Source: Dipylidium caninum (lineage: Eukaryota > Platyhelminthes > Cestoda > Cyclophyllidea > Dipylidiidae). Taken from it: a stretch of 64,000 nucleotides of DNA. The notes below the pieces were generated by a model, which was not told the origin of the DNA, ran no database searches, and saw nothing but the letters and a program-made list of their open reading frames with translations. Where the stretch lies: positions 124,001-188,000 of the forward strand of contig QEYB01001456.1 of assembly GCA_017562135.1 (NCBI GenBank). Direction: 5' to 3'. How positions within the stretch are numbered: position 1 is the first letter of the stretch; every line of letters begins with the position of its first letter. Below are positions 1 through 10,639 of this stretch, piece after piece. Both the position numbers and the translations under genes were made by a program.

Positions 1-753
1 TTTACCCAAATGATTTAATACCTCAGAACTCAAACAAAGTCCTCTTATTCTCCCGTAAAACTCAATGTTGCATAGTTCTATGAAAACCGTACTCTCCTTG
101 GATCTTTCACACACGCGCTGGTCGGCGTCCGCAGCTTGGGGGCCCACTTGAAGGACTCCGGATCCCGCATGGGGGTGGGGAAGGCCCGCCAGCCGGTAGA
201 ATCGATATGATGCTCCCAAAGGGTTCACGGGCCATGTTCGCTCACCTCGGAGACCCCAGTAGGAAATTGGAGGTTGATTAAGGGGAAAGATATGATGCTC
301 AGAAAGAAGATCCCAAAATTTTCCGTCAGAGGAGGCCTGAGTTAAAAAAAAAGTGTGATTAAATAACCTTAGATATGAAACAATGTCCTGGAATTCAACT
401 TAATTAGTTGGAGGAAAACGCAATTACTATGTCAAAAGTGCACTAAATGTAGTAAAATTGAGAATATGTGTTTAATAGTAGTAAATTTATCGTTTATAGC
501 CTTTATTTTGGAAAAAGGCTATGCTTGTAGTGCAGCGCGCATATCAACTAAGAGAAAATCCTTATAGTTGGAATTAAACCTTCAAAAAACAAAAGCCGAA
601 TCAACAATGTATGTCTTAGATTGGAGAATAAGAACAATAAGACTCGCTCATGGGGAGCATGGGATAACAGGGATGACAGAGATCACGGAAACGTACCAAC
701 AGTCGCCAATGTTGTAAACAGGGCCACTGCGACGACGACATCGGGACTCTTAC
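1..753 (-). other. Presumed HECTD1 intron, no coding signal seen
   Basis: Downstream of the exon 14 donor I find no stretch with a HECTD1-like translation in any frame. The SUN-like fold is incomplete at 754, so the gene must continue, and this stretch is best read as intron. Confidence 0.5.
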
Positions 754-1125
754 AGAGTAGTGCGTGGTCTCCATTATGACTCCGGTGTCGATGAGGACCC
801 AGGGCTGGTTCAGTGTCGGCACGATATAATTTGGGGGTCCGCTAGCGCTAATTTTAAGGCACGGTGATGATAGCGTTTTGGACATGTCATCATTACAATT
901 ATTTATGTCTTCCTTATATATTATTACACTTAAATGTAGAGGGCGGTGGTTAACTTTTGCATCTGACGTTCTTATTTTCAGTCTTTTGTAAAAACGACTA
1001 GGATTCATGCGGTTGTTCAGTTCTCGGCCTCCGTTTGTGCTAAGCCAGTGGAAAAGGCCACCGGCGTAGACCTTTGCGCCTCTACTTATTGCAGCTTCAG
1101 GGGGACCCGATGTTTGACTGAGAGC
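754..1125 (-). CDS. HECTD1: HECTD1 exon 14: first part of the SUN-like domain
   Basis: The exon follows a CTAATACAG acceptor and ends before GTAAGA. It reads GGLFHWLSTNGGRELNNRMN then PSRF, matching human [20 protein letters not shown]. Later it reads QPWVLIDTGVIMETTHYS, matching NAWFAIDLGLWVIPSAYTL. This is the galactose-binding-like SUN fold found in HECTD1, here with a divergent middle. The rest of the fold and the HECT catalytic domain must lie to the left of the window. Confidence 0.75.
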
Positions 1126-4100
1126 CTGTATTAGAGGGATGAACAAAGAGAGAGAGCCGATAAATCTTATCACAAAGTCTAATGGTGGTAAACATAACAG
1201 TTACTACAGCAAGGTCCATAGGGAGGCAGTAGTAGTCAAATTTGAGTTTATAGATGAGGTAATGATCAAAGTAGTAGAATCAAATACGGAGTATGGTAAC
1301 CATGGCACACATGTGCCATATAGGCAAAAATGCCTTAACTTTGATAAGCCTTAGATTATTGCACAGAATTCCAATGATATGCGGTGGTAAGAGGGGGATG
1401 GAGCGGTAGGAACAAGGACCCTTCTTACTAAGTTAATCTCATAATTGACAAAAAGGCATTAGTGAAACTGTTATACGTAGAAATCAAACACTTCGGTACA
1501 GAAGTGTGGAAAGCAAATACTCAAATAACAATCTCTCAAGAAGCCAACTTATGCATAGTTAATAAGTGGAGAAATAAGGCATAGCGTACGCATTCGGAGA
1601 ATGGTAAAAGGTGGACCTCCCGATTTGATAGAGAGACGTCTTGCACGAAACCAATGGTTTCCAGGGCCTCCATGTACCTGTAAATAAGACACCTCCCTGC
1701 TGGGCCCAGTCAACACGAAAGTAAATAAATTTGGCAGTAAAGTACAAAGGCGTTACAATCAATGAATATCACGTGAGAAAGAGGCAAGAAGTTTGGAACC
1801 TAATTGAGAAAAATCATGGCTAAATGGGTGACACTTGAAGAAATAGATGGGCTAACCAGGGAGAATTGTCGATCTTATCCTTGACCCAATTTCTTAGCTG
1901 ACGGAAGGTGGCCAGAGGAGCCGTTAAGATGCGATAGTTAGAGAGGTCAACTTTCCTTTTGTTTACTTCCCCATCAACCGTTCGAGCGGATTGAATCTTT
2001 ACATCATCCAACAACCTCGGTTGTAAGTAAATAGAACGCTGAGCAAGTTGTTCATAAGAGCCGCACAGATTTGGTGATGTTAAGGGATACCGTTCGAACT
2101 GAAAATTACACGAAATCAAGTGGTTACTCCATTCGGTATAACATCCCAACTAATTTACAAAATGTAAAGTACTCAGGTGATCTAACTCGTACGTTGTAAT
2201 GGTAAAGTGCTCCTGAAATTTAGTTGCGGTACTCATTTTTCAGTCCTTCTCCTGATTTATCTTCAACAATGCACTTTTATTTCCCAATTTGCTTTGTTGA
2301 GGGAACACGAGGTCCCCAAGGTTTTACGTTCAAAATTCGACGTTGGGTGTAGATTTTGTAATAAAACCAACTTACTAATTCAAATGTTTCAATAAGTTTT
2401 CGAATAAAAGCATCCAGTGTTTTCCCGAATATCTTATTTAAAGTACACTGTTTAAAAGTGATTGTGTCATGGCCAGAAACACCGGACACGCTCGAAGGGA
2501 ATGAATCCGTCAGATTTTTGTTCGAAAGGCTCTAAAACAAGTGAAAAGTGCTAAAACTTTGTCCTATTAGTGTAATGTTTCGCTTTAATTTGATGAGCAT
2601 ATACGTTCAAGTAACTGGTGCATTATGTCCTTTGAGGCCCCATACAATTCCAAGCGTATTTTGGGAAAATACGTCAGATTAGGAGTGTTTCTCAGAGGCT
2701 ATAGTGTTTAGCTAGATAACAGAGCCAGGGCGCCAGAGGATGTGTTGTAGGGGGTGCTTGCGGGTAGATCGCCCTCGTCTCGGGAGCACGGAGCACACTC
2801 TTCCACTAGTCATGTGTTTGTGCGTTGCTTATAATTTATCGCTTCCCAAAAAGATGTGTGGCACAATCGGCAAGAGGCCCACAGATATAAGTGGTCCGTT
2901 AAAATCCACAAGAGGATTGTCATCTTCAGCAAAAACATGTAAAGTAAAGTAAATTGAAAAAGGAAGCAATTCTCTGCAAATTATAAGAGAATCGTGTTTT
3001 AAAGATATCATTAAAAATGCTGCAACTTCTAAGGCTAAATCACAGGCTTACGCCCGGGAGAATACAGTCCTGGGAAGCAGTGTGCTTCGTATGTGGAATG
3101 TGACATCTCATGAGATCGACTCCGTAAAATGAGTGAATGAACTTTTAGAATGACGCATATAGCCTAGGTAAAAGGCCAATGGGGAGGAAAGTTTTGGCAT
3201 TTACTTTGATATAATAAGGAACGTATCGATGTCGCACCGATCTTACCGTGAGCCCCTTCAAAAGAGATGGAATCACTCCGGAGCCAACAAATTCAATAGG
3301 CGTAGCCCCAGATATTGCATCATGTAAAGAAGAATAGTGTGACAATTCATCTTTATCCGCTGTGTTTGCATTATTCGGTATGTTTTCACAGGTTTTTGCG
3401 ACTTCCAAAAGGGTTAACATACACTTACTGTATTCCCTTTTACCAAGAGGTTTTAAAGCTTCTAATATTTCTGTACCTCTCCCAATAAAACATTCACGAA
3501 CTTTTTGAAGGTAACAGTTACTGTAACTAAAGTCAGAAATAGATTTTCGGTACAAATTTGTCACAATTTCGTACTAGGTGCAACTATCAAACATACAATC
3601 TGTGAAACAATTTTCTTTGACTGAAGGTCAGAGGTTCTAGGAGGGGATGGAGTCTGGAATACATAATGAATTACAATGGGAGCATTTACTTTTGCAATTT
3701 GGCAGAACGTGCAAGGGAGTGGACCCGGTAAATTAATAAACCATCAGTTCCGTAAAACTTGATACCACCTACCCTAGATGGTATAATGACAATTTTCTCA
3801 GAGCCGACATTATACGACAGGAATTTGGTCCAACTTTCTTGTTTATCCTTTTCTTCAAAAGCCCATTTGTCTGGGAGTTGATTAGAATCCGGATCGAAAG
3901 CACCACCACACTCAAAATGGTTACATTTTACCATTTCACCATTATTTGGAACTTCAAGTGCTTTTGCATATTCCTCTGCCCCAGAAGCTTCTCTCAAACG
4001 TACCACGAGCCCAGCTGAATTGATACTCAAAGAAAGAAGGCCTGCCGTTATTCGATTCATTATATTAATCCTAGTGTTTAAAGATGGATCAGCTTCGGAC

Positions 4101-7100
4101 ACAAAATCGCTGTTTTTGGTGGGTGAACGCGTCCAAGTATATTCGTTATTTGTTACGTGAGGGTCGTATTTACTCGATGTTGACGCATCCGCAATAGGGG
4201 GTTCGTGATTGGAGGCTAAGGCGGATTTTAAGGTAGACGTAATGAAAGACGGTTGTCCAGAGTTAGCTCCTTCAAGAGGCGCGAAGGGACTTTCGTTTTT
4301 TTCTATGCAGTCGGCTTCATCTTCACATATCGACGCCTGAGAACGCTTTTCAGATGTCGATCTAGATTCTTTGGGGTCGCAAAGGAGCTTATGAGAGACA
4401 TTGTGTGGGAGATCCGATTTGAATACTTTTGGATCAGAGAACTTAAGCGGTAAGGGGATGAGACCGCCCTCACAATTACATGTTCTTAATATACACGCTC
4501 GGCACTTCGACCATTGAGAATCTACATCTAATGAGAGAAAACAAATCGAGTTTACTAACGTTAACATATACCATTAGATAAATTTATCAATCTGTGAACA
4601 TTATAAAAGGCAACTAACACACTCAAAATATCCGTTTTGCCATTAATAATTAGGATATTAACCGTGGACCCAAGTAGAGGACCTGTACAACAATACTTTA
4701 AGGTATTCTACAAACAAAATGCCTAATACTGGAAATTTATTCAGCCTCCAATACGTTCTTGAATCCTTTTAGTTGACGCTGTTTAACTTACCTTCAGTGA
4801 GTCGGATTAGTTCCCCATCTGCTCTTGAACCCAGAATGATTGTCTTTGCTTCAAGCTTCCCTGACTTTACCACCTCATTTGGATCACTTTTTGTAATCGC
4901 GGAGCGTGTAAGAAGTGTCGCAATGATTACCGGGGCATGCTTATCGTGCGATACCTGTCGCAATTGCACTTCAATGCATAGTGCTGCATAGTCTTGAAAT
5001 ATGATAATCGAGGAATTTCCGCTCCGAAGAAGAGACCAATCTCCAAACTGGTAGGGTTGATTCCAACTGACCTCATAAATGCATTGTGGTTTCCCTTGCA
5101 AATTTTCCTATTAGATAATTGTTAGGGAACATGCAAATTGAATAGATCCTGAAAATCGGTTCTAAAGTCGAACAATGTCGGCTAATAATATTCTAGAAGA
5201 GTTTACTAATGACTGTGACTCTGGGACAAAGACCTAATCAATTAGAACATTTTACATTAGTCTTTCCGGTTGTATTTACATCAAAAATGTATTTATTAAA
5301 TGTACATCGCGTCCATTTTTTTAAGACTTACAAAATTTATTACTGTTCCTGTCTCCTTTTGATTTATCCCCTACAATTTTGATAAAAATTAATAGTTTAC
5401 AGAAGGCGTAGATGATGCGATGCGTACGGAGTCACATGCCTTGGAATATATTAAGTCATTGGGTAAATAATATGTCCACTTCTCTTCACTTTCTTTCGAT
5501 TCTTCAGAATTTTCCTTTAATAAAGTTTCCGCCTTCAATCGCCATGAGAGAAAATCGAACACACCATGACGCTGGAAGCCTTCCCGCGTACCCGGATGAT
5601 CCGCCAGCGCCAGAATAAGAGAGAGTGTTTGGCAAGCTTCCACTGTGCTTCCCTGAATAAAAAAAATATATGGACAGAAAAACGAAAGAGTTCCAGAAAA
5701 AAATAAGAACAAAAGTCAACTACTTCATACTTGGTTGAGCCCTGATGTGATAACATTCAGAAGTTGTGTTAACAAAGGACACCCACTGATTTGGTTACTT
5801 AAATGCGCCTCTTCCTCTTCTTTCAATACTAGACTGAGCATAGCATATCCAGGACATGAACGACAAATGCGAGTTATTAAACGGATTGCCTTTATCCTAC
5901 CAAAGTTATAGACAAAATAAAGTCATTACAAGGTAGAAAGACTAAATTAAAGCATCAGTTAGTTTGGCATTATATAACGCTCGGATTATTTTAATCAATA
6001 TACCACTGGATGTATTATTTAATCTGTCAATAAAAGGAATAATGGCTGCGCATTCTATCACCAACCTCATGAATCTATATACAACGATTGGAAATGGTAG
6101 AGATTTAATCACCTTAGCGTGGAATTCGTGCTCACTCTGTACGCTGTAATGAGTAAGGGAAGAATCTGTTCCATTAGACGGCCCGAAGTCCCGTGACGCA
6201 ATTCTTCGAAACTGTTCCTGAACTCTAATATTAGTATATAAAATCATTGATCATGTGTTGATAATAGCAGTGGGAAAACCCAACAACATGCAAATTTACA
6301 ACTGTTGAATAGGCTGCAAATACCGTTACGCAATATAATTTCGAAGAATTAGGGCGTTTTACCGCGTCACAAAATCGTTATGATTACATGCTATATTCTT
6401 TGCGAATGCCACATTTGGACAAATAAGATAACTTAGAAGATAAATATGAATTCAGAAACCTCGTCGAATGGTCAATATGTCTGTCACAGTGAATTAATTC
6501 AGCCTGCATTTAACTTTTCCATTATGGTCCCCATACACTGGACACAAGACACCAAAATAACGGGAAGCAATTTTTGCAATTGACCAACATTTTCGAAGTT
6601 AAATATTTGGTTCGAATCGACCACAATTTACCCTCTTCAGTAATCCTCAACAACTCGGCTAAATCGTTCCGCCTACAACACTCTCTAGGGGTACGACCAG
6701 AGGAATCACGAAGAAGTGGGTTAGCAGCGACACCAACAACACTATTTTTAAGTGAAAGGAGAATACACATGGATTCAGGATCATCTTGAGAAGCAGCGAC
6801 ATGCATTGGTGTTTCTTTAAGACCTGAATTAGGATCTGATCCTCGGTTGACTAAGGCCAACATTGCGGACAGATAACGGCTGTCCAAAGCCGAGGCGAGA
6901 AGTGACCGGCCTTCCATATCGAGCCAACAGGTTTTTATTTGAACAGTATTCAGGGCCGCAAGTATATCAACTGAAATTTTAAAACCCGATTGTTTTAAGA
7001 TTGGCCGATATAGTCGAAATAAAACTGCGAATTCAAATTGAGAGTATGCAATATAAATTACCTAAATTTGTTTTGTTGTTAAGGGAATACTTAAGCCAGA

Positions 7101-9060
7101 GGTGGAACACATTTTCGACGATATCGAAATCGTCAGACAAGCCAAGATTTTCTAGCTTCGTCCGGAAGTATGAATAGTTCTGTCCATCTTTAGTACTACC
7201 GAAGGACTTAAATGTAAAATTTCGGTATAACTGTGGCTCCAGTGAGATTGAAGACGTTCGGAAAGTAATATATTCGTGAAGTTGTTTCCAGGTCGCTGTG
7301 AGGTCTGGATGAACTACAGGTTTCTCGAGAGATGGCAACTCGTGTATTACCGAAAGTTCGCGGTTTTCATAAAGAGTGATAAATATCAAGCCGTCAAAAA
7401 GGTTCAAAATCGGCGGGATTAGTTCCGTTTCTACAGGTTAGAAGAGAACCTTGGGACAGCGAGCTATCCAACAGTGCTTTTGAATCTAGTTAAATTTTAA
7501 CTGCGCATTTCTTAAAAGGTTAAGTTGAAAGCAAATTATTACTGTTTACACACGTTGAAATGAAACGTGTCAGGGCAATTTCATTCAAAACCTACTGAGC
7601 CCATCCATAGTTTGATTATTGAGACCTTGTCCATCTGGTGATGCACTTACATCAACTTCACATATTCCTTTGAATATGTTTGTACTGAGGGAAAGACTTT
7701 CTAACAAATTTGGCATTTGGAGACATAAATCAAGAATAAGATTAACGATTAAAATTGCCGAAAGACCAGTATAATGTGAACGTGGGTGATTTTGCATTTC
7801 CATTGCTTGAGACAGCATAAGACCTTCAAGAACTGCATCCGCTATAAAAAAACATTAATCTAACGAAATTTTTGAGTGTTTTGCCTGTGACACAAAGCAA
7901 TACAGTTAAAACAGAACACTACCAACGGCAACACCATATGAAAAAGGTGATTACAGAGTAGATAACAAAAGATTAAGTCGTAAATCGTACATGTCAGTCC
8001 AGGAGAATGGTGGAGAAGCTTCATATTTGGCAATAACAAGGACAGCAAACATTCGAGTAACCGATCGTCCCTCAAAATATCACTTAAACTTCTGAAGTTC
8101 TTCGAATAATTGAGACAGAAATTCATTATACTGTTGAGACTATCTAGAGCTCCGTATTTAACATTGATATTATGATGCGAACATAAGTTAAATAATATAA
8201 ATATCCACCGCCGCAAATCTTTCGTTTTTTGGTGCAATGTATCCTCTCTTTTTGCAATCCGGAAAACAGATTGTTCTGAGGTTCTATTAAACCATAGATG
8301 CAAGTATTTTGAGAGACGACTCATAATTTTTAGGCCCGACCTATAATTATAAAAAGTGCACTGAAAGACGGAAATTCTTTAATATTTGTTACAATCTGCA
8401 TGACAGTTATAATCTTAGGAGAAAGTCTACAGAATACGGTCAACAGAGGTTATTAAAACTTTTCTTAAAAAAATGAAAGGAGTAACAAGGGCCGCCCACG
8501 TAGATTTTGTGTTAAGCCAATTAATTAAATCAAGATGCAAAACGGCGCCTACATTAGAGTGTCCTGATGGATTTTGGTCCAGTTAAGCAATATAAAGTTG
8601 AAAATTTCTTGAATTATATGAACCATATTTGTAGAACACATTCCCTTGCCTGCACATTCATCAAGAATCTGAAGAGAATGAAATTTTGTCTGCTTGCCTT
8701 AATCAACTGCTGTGCCAGATTACTTTCGTCATTGAGATCAAGATCACAAATTGATAATCTGTGCGCGATGGAGCAAAAAAAGGGGCCCTGGTCCGCTACA
8801 GATGCAACTGTATCAAGTGGGAGAGATTGCAGAAAGTATGTCATAACGCGAGCTGCAGTCTCAAGGATGACGGCATCGTTAGATACATCAAGAAAATACT
8901 TCACCAAAGACGGAATAAAACTCGATGGGGGATAAAGCTTTTTCAGTGAATCTGTGGTTTCTCTTGCAACAGAATGAGCGACAAATGTTCCAATGCTGCT
9001 AAATTTAAGTCCGGATTGTCTTTTTTACGCAATAATTCGAGTAAAGTATTAGCGTCCATT
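754..9060 (-). CDS. HECTD1: HECTD1-like E3 ubiquitin ligase, N-terminal and middle part (partial, runs off left edge)
   Basis: The gene is read on the minus strand as about 14 exons: 9060-8698, 8668-8553, 8319-7955, 7841-7592, 7430-7062, 6970-6632, 6224-6004, 5896-5731, 5652-5401, 5107-4792, 4527-3690, 3573-3247, 2098-about 1840 and 1125-754. The translated blocks follow the order of human HECTD1: N-terminal ARM-like helices, ankyrin repeats, the QGKP...DWSLL block, a helical block, a PLAT-containing ubiquitin-like block, then the SUN-like block. In animals HECTD1 is a cytosolic HECT-type ligase that transfers ubiquitin through a C-terminal catalytic cysteine. That HECT domain would lie beyond position 1 and is not seen. 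The start is the ATG at 9060, which aligns with the family N-terminus. Exon 1 carries an apparent one-base frameshift. Between exons 12 and 13, and left of 754, I see only intron-like sequence. Family assignment is strong; individual boundaries are by eye. Confidence 0.85.
1840..2098 (-). CDS. HECTD1: HECTD1 exon 13: ubiquitin-like block with PLAT motif
   Basis: After a GTAATTTTCAG acceptor the exon reads SYEQLAQRSIYLQPRLLDD, TVDGEVNKRKVDLSNYRIL and TAPLATFRQLRNWVKDKI. Human HECTD1 has [37 protein letters not shown] and EQYLLKMVAKQW here. The shared PLAT followed by a helical heptad is diagnostic for the position. The 3' end of the exon is unclear. Confidence 0.7.
3247..4527 (-). CDS. HECTD1: HECTD1 exons 11-12: low-complexity linker and conserved helical block
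   Basis: Exon 11 (4527-3690, after TTCTCTCATTAG) is the longest exon in the gene. Its first half is Ser/Asn/Glu-rich, such as STSEKRSQASICEDEAD. Its second half is structured, with NIMNRITAGLLSLSINSAGL, SWTKFLSYNVGSEKIVIIPS and GIKFYGTDGLLIYRVHSLAR. Exon 12 (3573-3247) reads LHDAISGATPIEFVGSGVIP then SLLKGLT, which parallels human [26 protein letters not shown]. Exon 11 alone would not be diagnostic. Its place between two recognised exons and its continuous frame support it. Confidence 0.7.
4792..5107 (-). CDS. HECTD1: HECTD1 exon 10: QGKP / DWS(L/I) motif exon
   Basis: The exon begins ENLQGKPQCIYEVSWN and continues QFGDWSLLRSGNSSIIIFQD and YAALCIEVQ. Human HECTD1 reads LQQGKPYHWRDWSIIRGRD...CLYIWSDAAALEL at the same place. 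This is one of the clearest single matches in the gene. The exon sits between a CTAATAG acceptor and a GTAAGT donor. Confidence 0.85.
5401..6224 (-). CDS. HECTD1: HECTD1 exons 7-9: helical domain after the ankyrin repeats
   Basis: Exon 7 (6224-6004) reads through KVIKSLPFPIVVYRFMRLVI to IDRLNNTSSG. Exon 8 (5896-5731) reads RIKAIRLITRICRSCPGYAM and CPLLTQLLNVITSGLNQ. Exon 9 (5652-5401) reads GSTVEACQTLSLILALADHP, then FQRHGVFDFLSWRLKAETLL and an acidic Glu-Ser stretch. Together they align in order with human LKRLLPVFAQTF, IRKASLALIRKMIHFCSE, ILVEITATVLDQEDDDDGH and LALQIIRDLVDKGG...LARLGVISKV. Exon 9 also has the acidic linker at the same point as the family. Confidence 0.75.
6632..6970 (-). 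CDS. HECTD1: HECTD1 exon 6: ankyrin repeats
   Basis: The exon lies between an AAAATTTCAG acceptor and a GTAAAT donor. It reads DILAALNTVQIKTCWLDMEG, then RSLLASALDSRYLSAMLALV and NRGSDPN, then ETPMHVAASQDDPESM, and ends with RDSSGRTPRECCRRNDLAEL. The recurring pattern of G.TP.H.AA...G....(V/L)..LL..GA.PN is the ankyrin repeat, two to three units here. Human HECTD1 has its ankyrin block at the same point (QTLLNWASAFG, SLHYAACFGR, DEDGKTPLDKARERGH). Ankyrin repeats bind protein partners. Confidence 0.85.
7062..7841 (-). CDS. HECTD1: HECTD1 exons 4-5: helical region before the ankyrin repeats
   Basis: Exon 4 (7841-7592) follows a TTTTTTATAG acceptor and reads LEGLMLSQAMEMQNH, then LSAILIVNLILDLCLQMPN. 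Exon 5 (7430-7062) begins after CCTGTAG, reads ETELIPPILNLFDGLIFITL and ends before GTAATT. In human HECTD1 the same place holds LLSTLCRGSPVVTHDLL and VDLLLVLLFEGR. The match here is to helical pattern and order more than to sequence. No catalytic residues are expected in this region. Confidence 0.6.
7955..8319 (-). CDS. HECTD1: HECTD1 exon 3: ARM-like helices
   Basis: The open segment contains RIAKREDTLHQKTKDLRRW, NINVKYGALDSLNSIMNF and DDRLLECLLSLLLPN. These are Leu-rich amphipathic helices in the place where HECTD1 has the block around VSDGALRCFASLADRF. The 3' end is read at a GTAATC donor after IFCYLL. The 5' acceptor (ATTATGAG) is weak, so the upstream boundary is less certain than the reading frame. 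The assignment rests on position and general similarity rather than on a diagnostic motif. Confidence 0.65.
8553..9060 (-). CDS. HECTD1: HECTD1 exons 1-2: ARM-like N-terminus
   Basis: Exon 1 starts at the ATG (9060) with MDANTLLELLRKKDN, followed by AALEHLSLILLQE. This matches the family N-terminus DTLLEWL...IALEQLCMLLL. After a one-base frame change near 8958 it continues LYPPSSFIPSLVKYFLDVS and ETAARVMTYFLQSL, which parallel PPRTFLPALCKIFLDES and EVTARAITYYLDV. A 29-base GC-AG intron (8697-8669) joins NLAQQLIK to ILDECAGKG, giving an ungapped match of about 45 residues with human HECTD1 up to HQDTL. Exon 2 ends before a GTAGGC donor. These helices form the ARM-like substrate or adaptor region of the ligase. 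Confidence 0.85.
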
Positions 9061-10639
9061 GGATCAAGACGCATATAGGTTATCGCGCGAAGTTCACGGA
9101 TGTATTAAGGTTTCCGACTTAAACAATATTCTAAATTTGTAGACGCAGGCGCAAAGTATAGTCTTAACATTTAAAAAACGCACAGCCAAGAAAAGGCATT
9201 TATCGTAGCTTGTACGTAATTTGTTGGTTGTTATAACTGCCTCTTAGTCAATTAGAACTGGAATTTTCCCACGTGCGCTAACCGCATTTGTGAATATTCG
9301 AGATAAATAATAGAAAATTCGATTTAGACAAAACATCGCCGCCTATTTAGAGAGTGATTTCCGCGTTTGAGAAGCTGTTCGAAAAAAAAGGTAATGTAGA
9401 AATTGTAGCAGTCTGAGATTCCAAGTCGAATACAGCAATGCATGTACGTGCTCAAAATAAATTGCCATATACTTGACTTCTTTCTGAGAAGAACATAAGA
9501 AGCTGACGACGGGGTAGATCATCTGTTTCGTGACATACGCAGGGGAGTGAATTCTGTTTTCTCCTAGTCTACTACGGATGAGATCAAAAGGGCAATGATT
9601 ACCGCATTTCTTTTTTTACCATCCCCCATCTTACCGCTCTCCTCATTAAGGATGGTATGTAAATCCAAATTAAAGTGCAAACACATGTTAACAAGGCACA
9701 CACATTTAGTACTCATCCCGATACGCATGTAATTACTTTCAGCTCAAATCTGCCCAACGACGCCACAAAACACCCAACTTTGGGTATTTCATAAGTCATA
9801 AAAAATTTCAGTACCAATTAAATAATACACAGATTTCGTAAGTGAATTTCGAAATATCCTGAATTTCCTGTATGGCGGACTACAGCCGGCGGCTTAGGCT
9901 AACAAGGCTACAAAATTCAAAGCTAGCCAGAGTGAAACGATTATTTACTTAATATATGTTGATTACAATTATAATTGGCCTGTGACGTTGAAGGAAAACA
10001 ACGTTGATGTCAATGTTGTCTTCTTGAGCCGGAAGCCTGTCAAATATATAAATAAATACACAAATAGTGTGCTTACTGGGTACGTCTTAAGTTAGGGAGG
10101 AATTGTGCGCGTATACGAACTTTTGAGTAGTAGTGATGAAAATACGATTCGATTACGTAAACGTTAGCAAATCTCACTAACCGTTTTTTGCCAAAGTTTG
10201 ATTTTCTGAGTAATAAACGCATCTAAAAAATTTAAATAGCAAAACGAAAAACGTACTTATTTGGACTAAAATTTAGCATCGTGTCCGTTAACCGTACTCC
10301 TCTTCCACTCGCTGTTCGGGCAAAAATAAGATTAACACTCTTACAGTGTATCGCAACTTTATGATACACCAAAGTATGGTTAAATTGCTTTTATTATTTA
10401 AATTATAACTTGCATCTTATGTATATTAAGGTCTGGTGTTTTCAAATTTAATTACTAATCCCAATTTTGTTTTGCATCTCTTGATGACCTTGGTTGTTTA
10501 AAGCGATAGTGTAAATAAATATATTTGAACGCGACGGTTCGCAATTCTCTTGAATGGCAAGGTTTTCTTCGCAGTTCGTATAATGGATACTTTCAGCCAT
10601 AAAGTTTGCTCGGCAATTTTCATGATGGTTGGCTTTTAG
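9061..10639. other. Divergent intergenic spacer between HECTD1 (-) and the spectrin-Ig gene (+)
   Basis: This 1.6 kb AT-rich stretch lies between two genes transcribed away from each other, so it should hold both promoters. I see no convincing exon on either strand. The upstream gene's ATG is at 9060 and the first recognised plus-strand exon starts at 10640. No clear TATA box or initiator was identified. Confidence 0.5.

Noticed and set aside
6075..6112. A possible 38-base GT-AG intron in HECTD1 exon 7
   Set aside because: Splicing it out shifts the frame to an early stop. The unspliced frame (KVIKSLPFPIVVYRFMRLVI) matches the family and runs on to IDRLNNTSSG.
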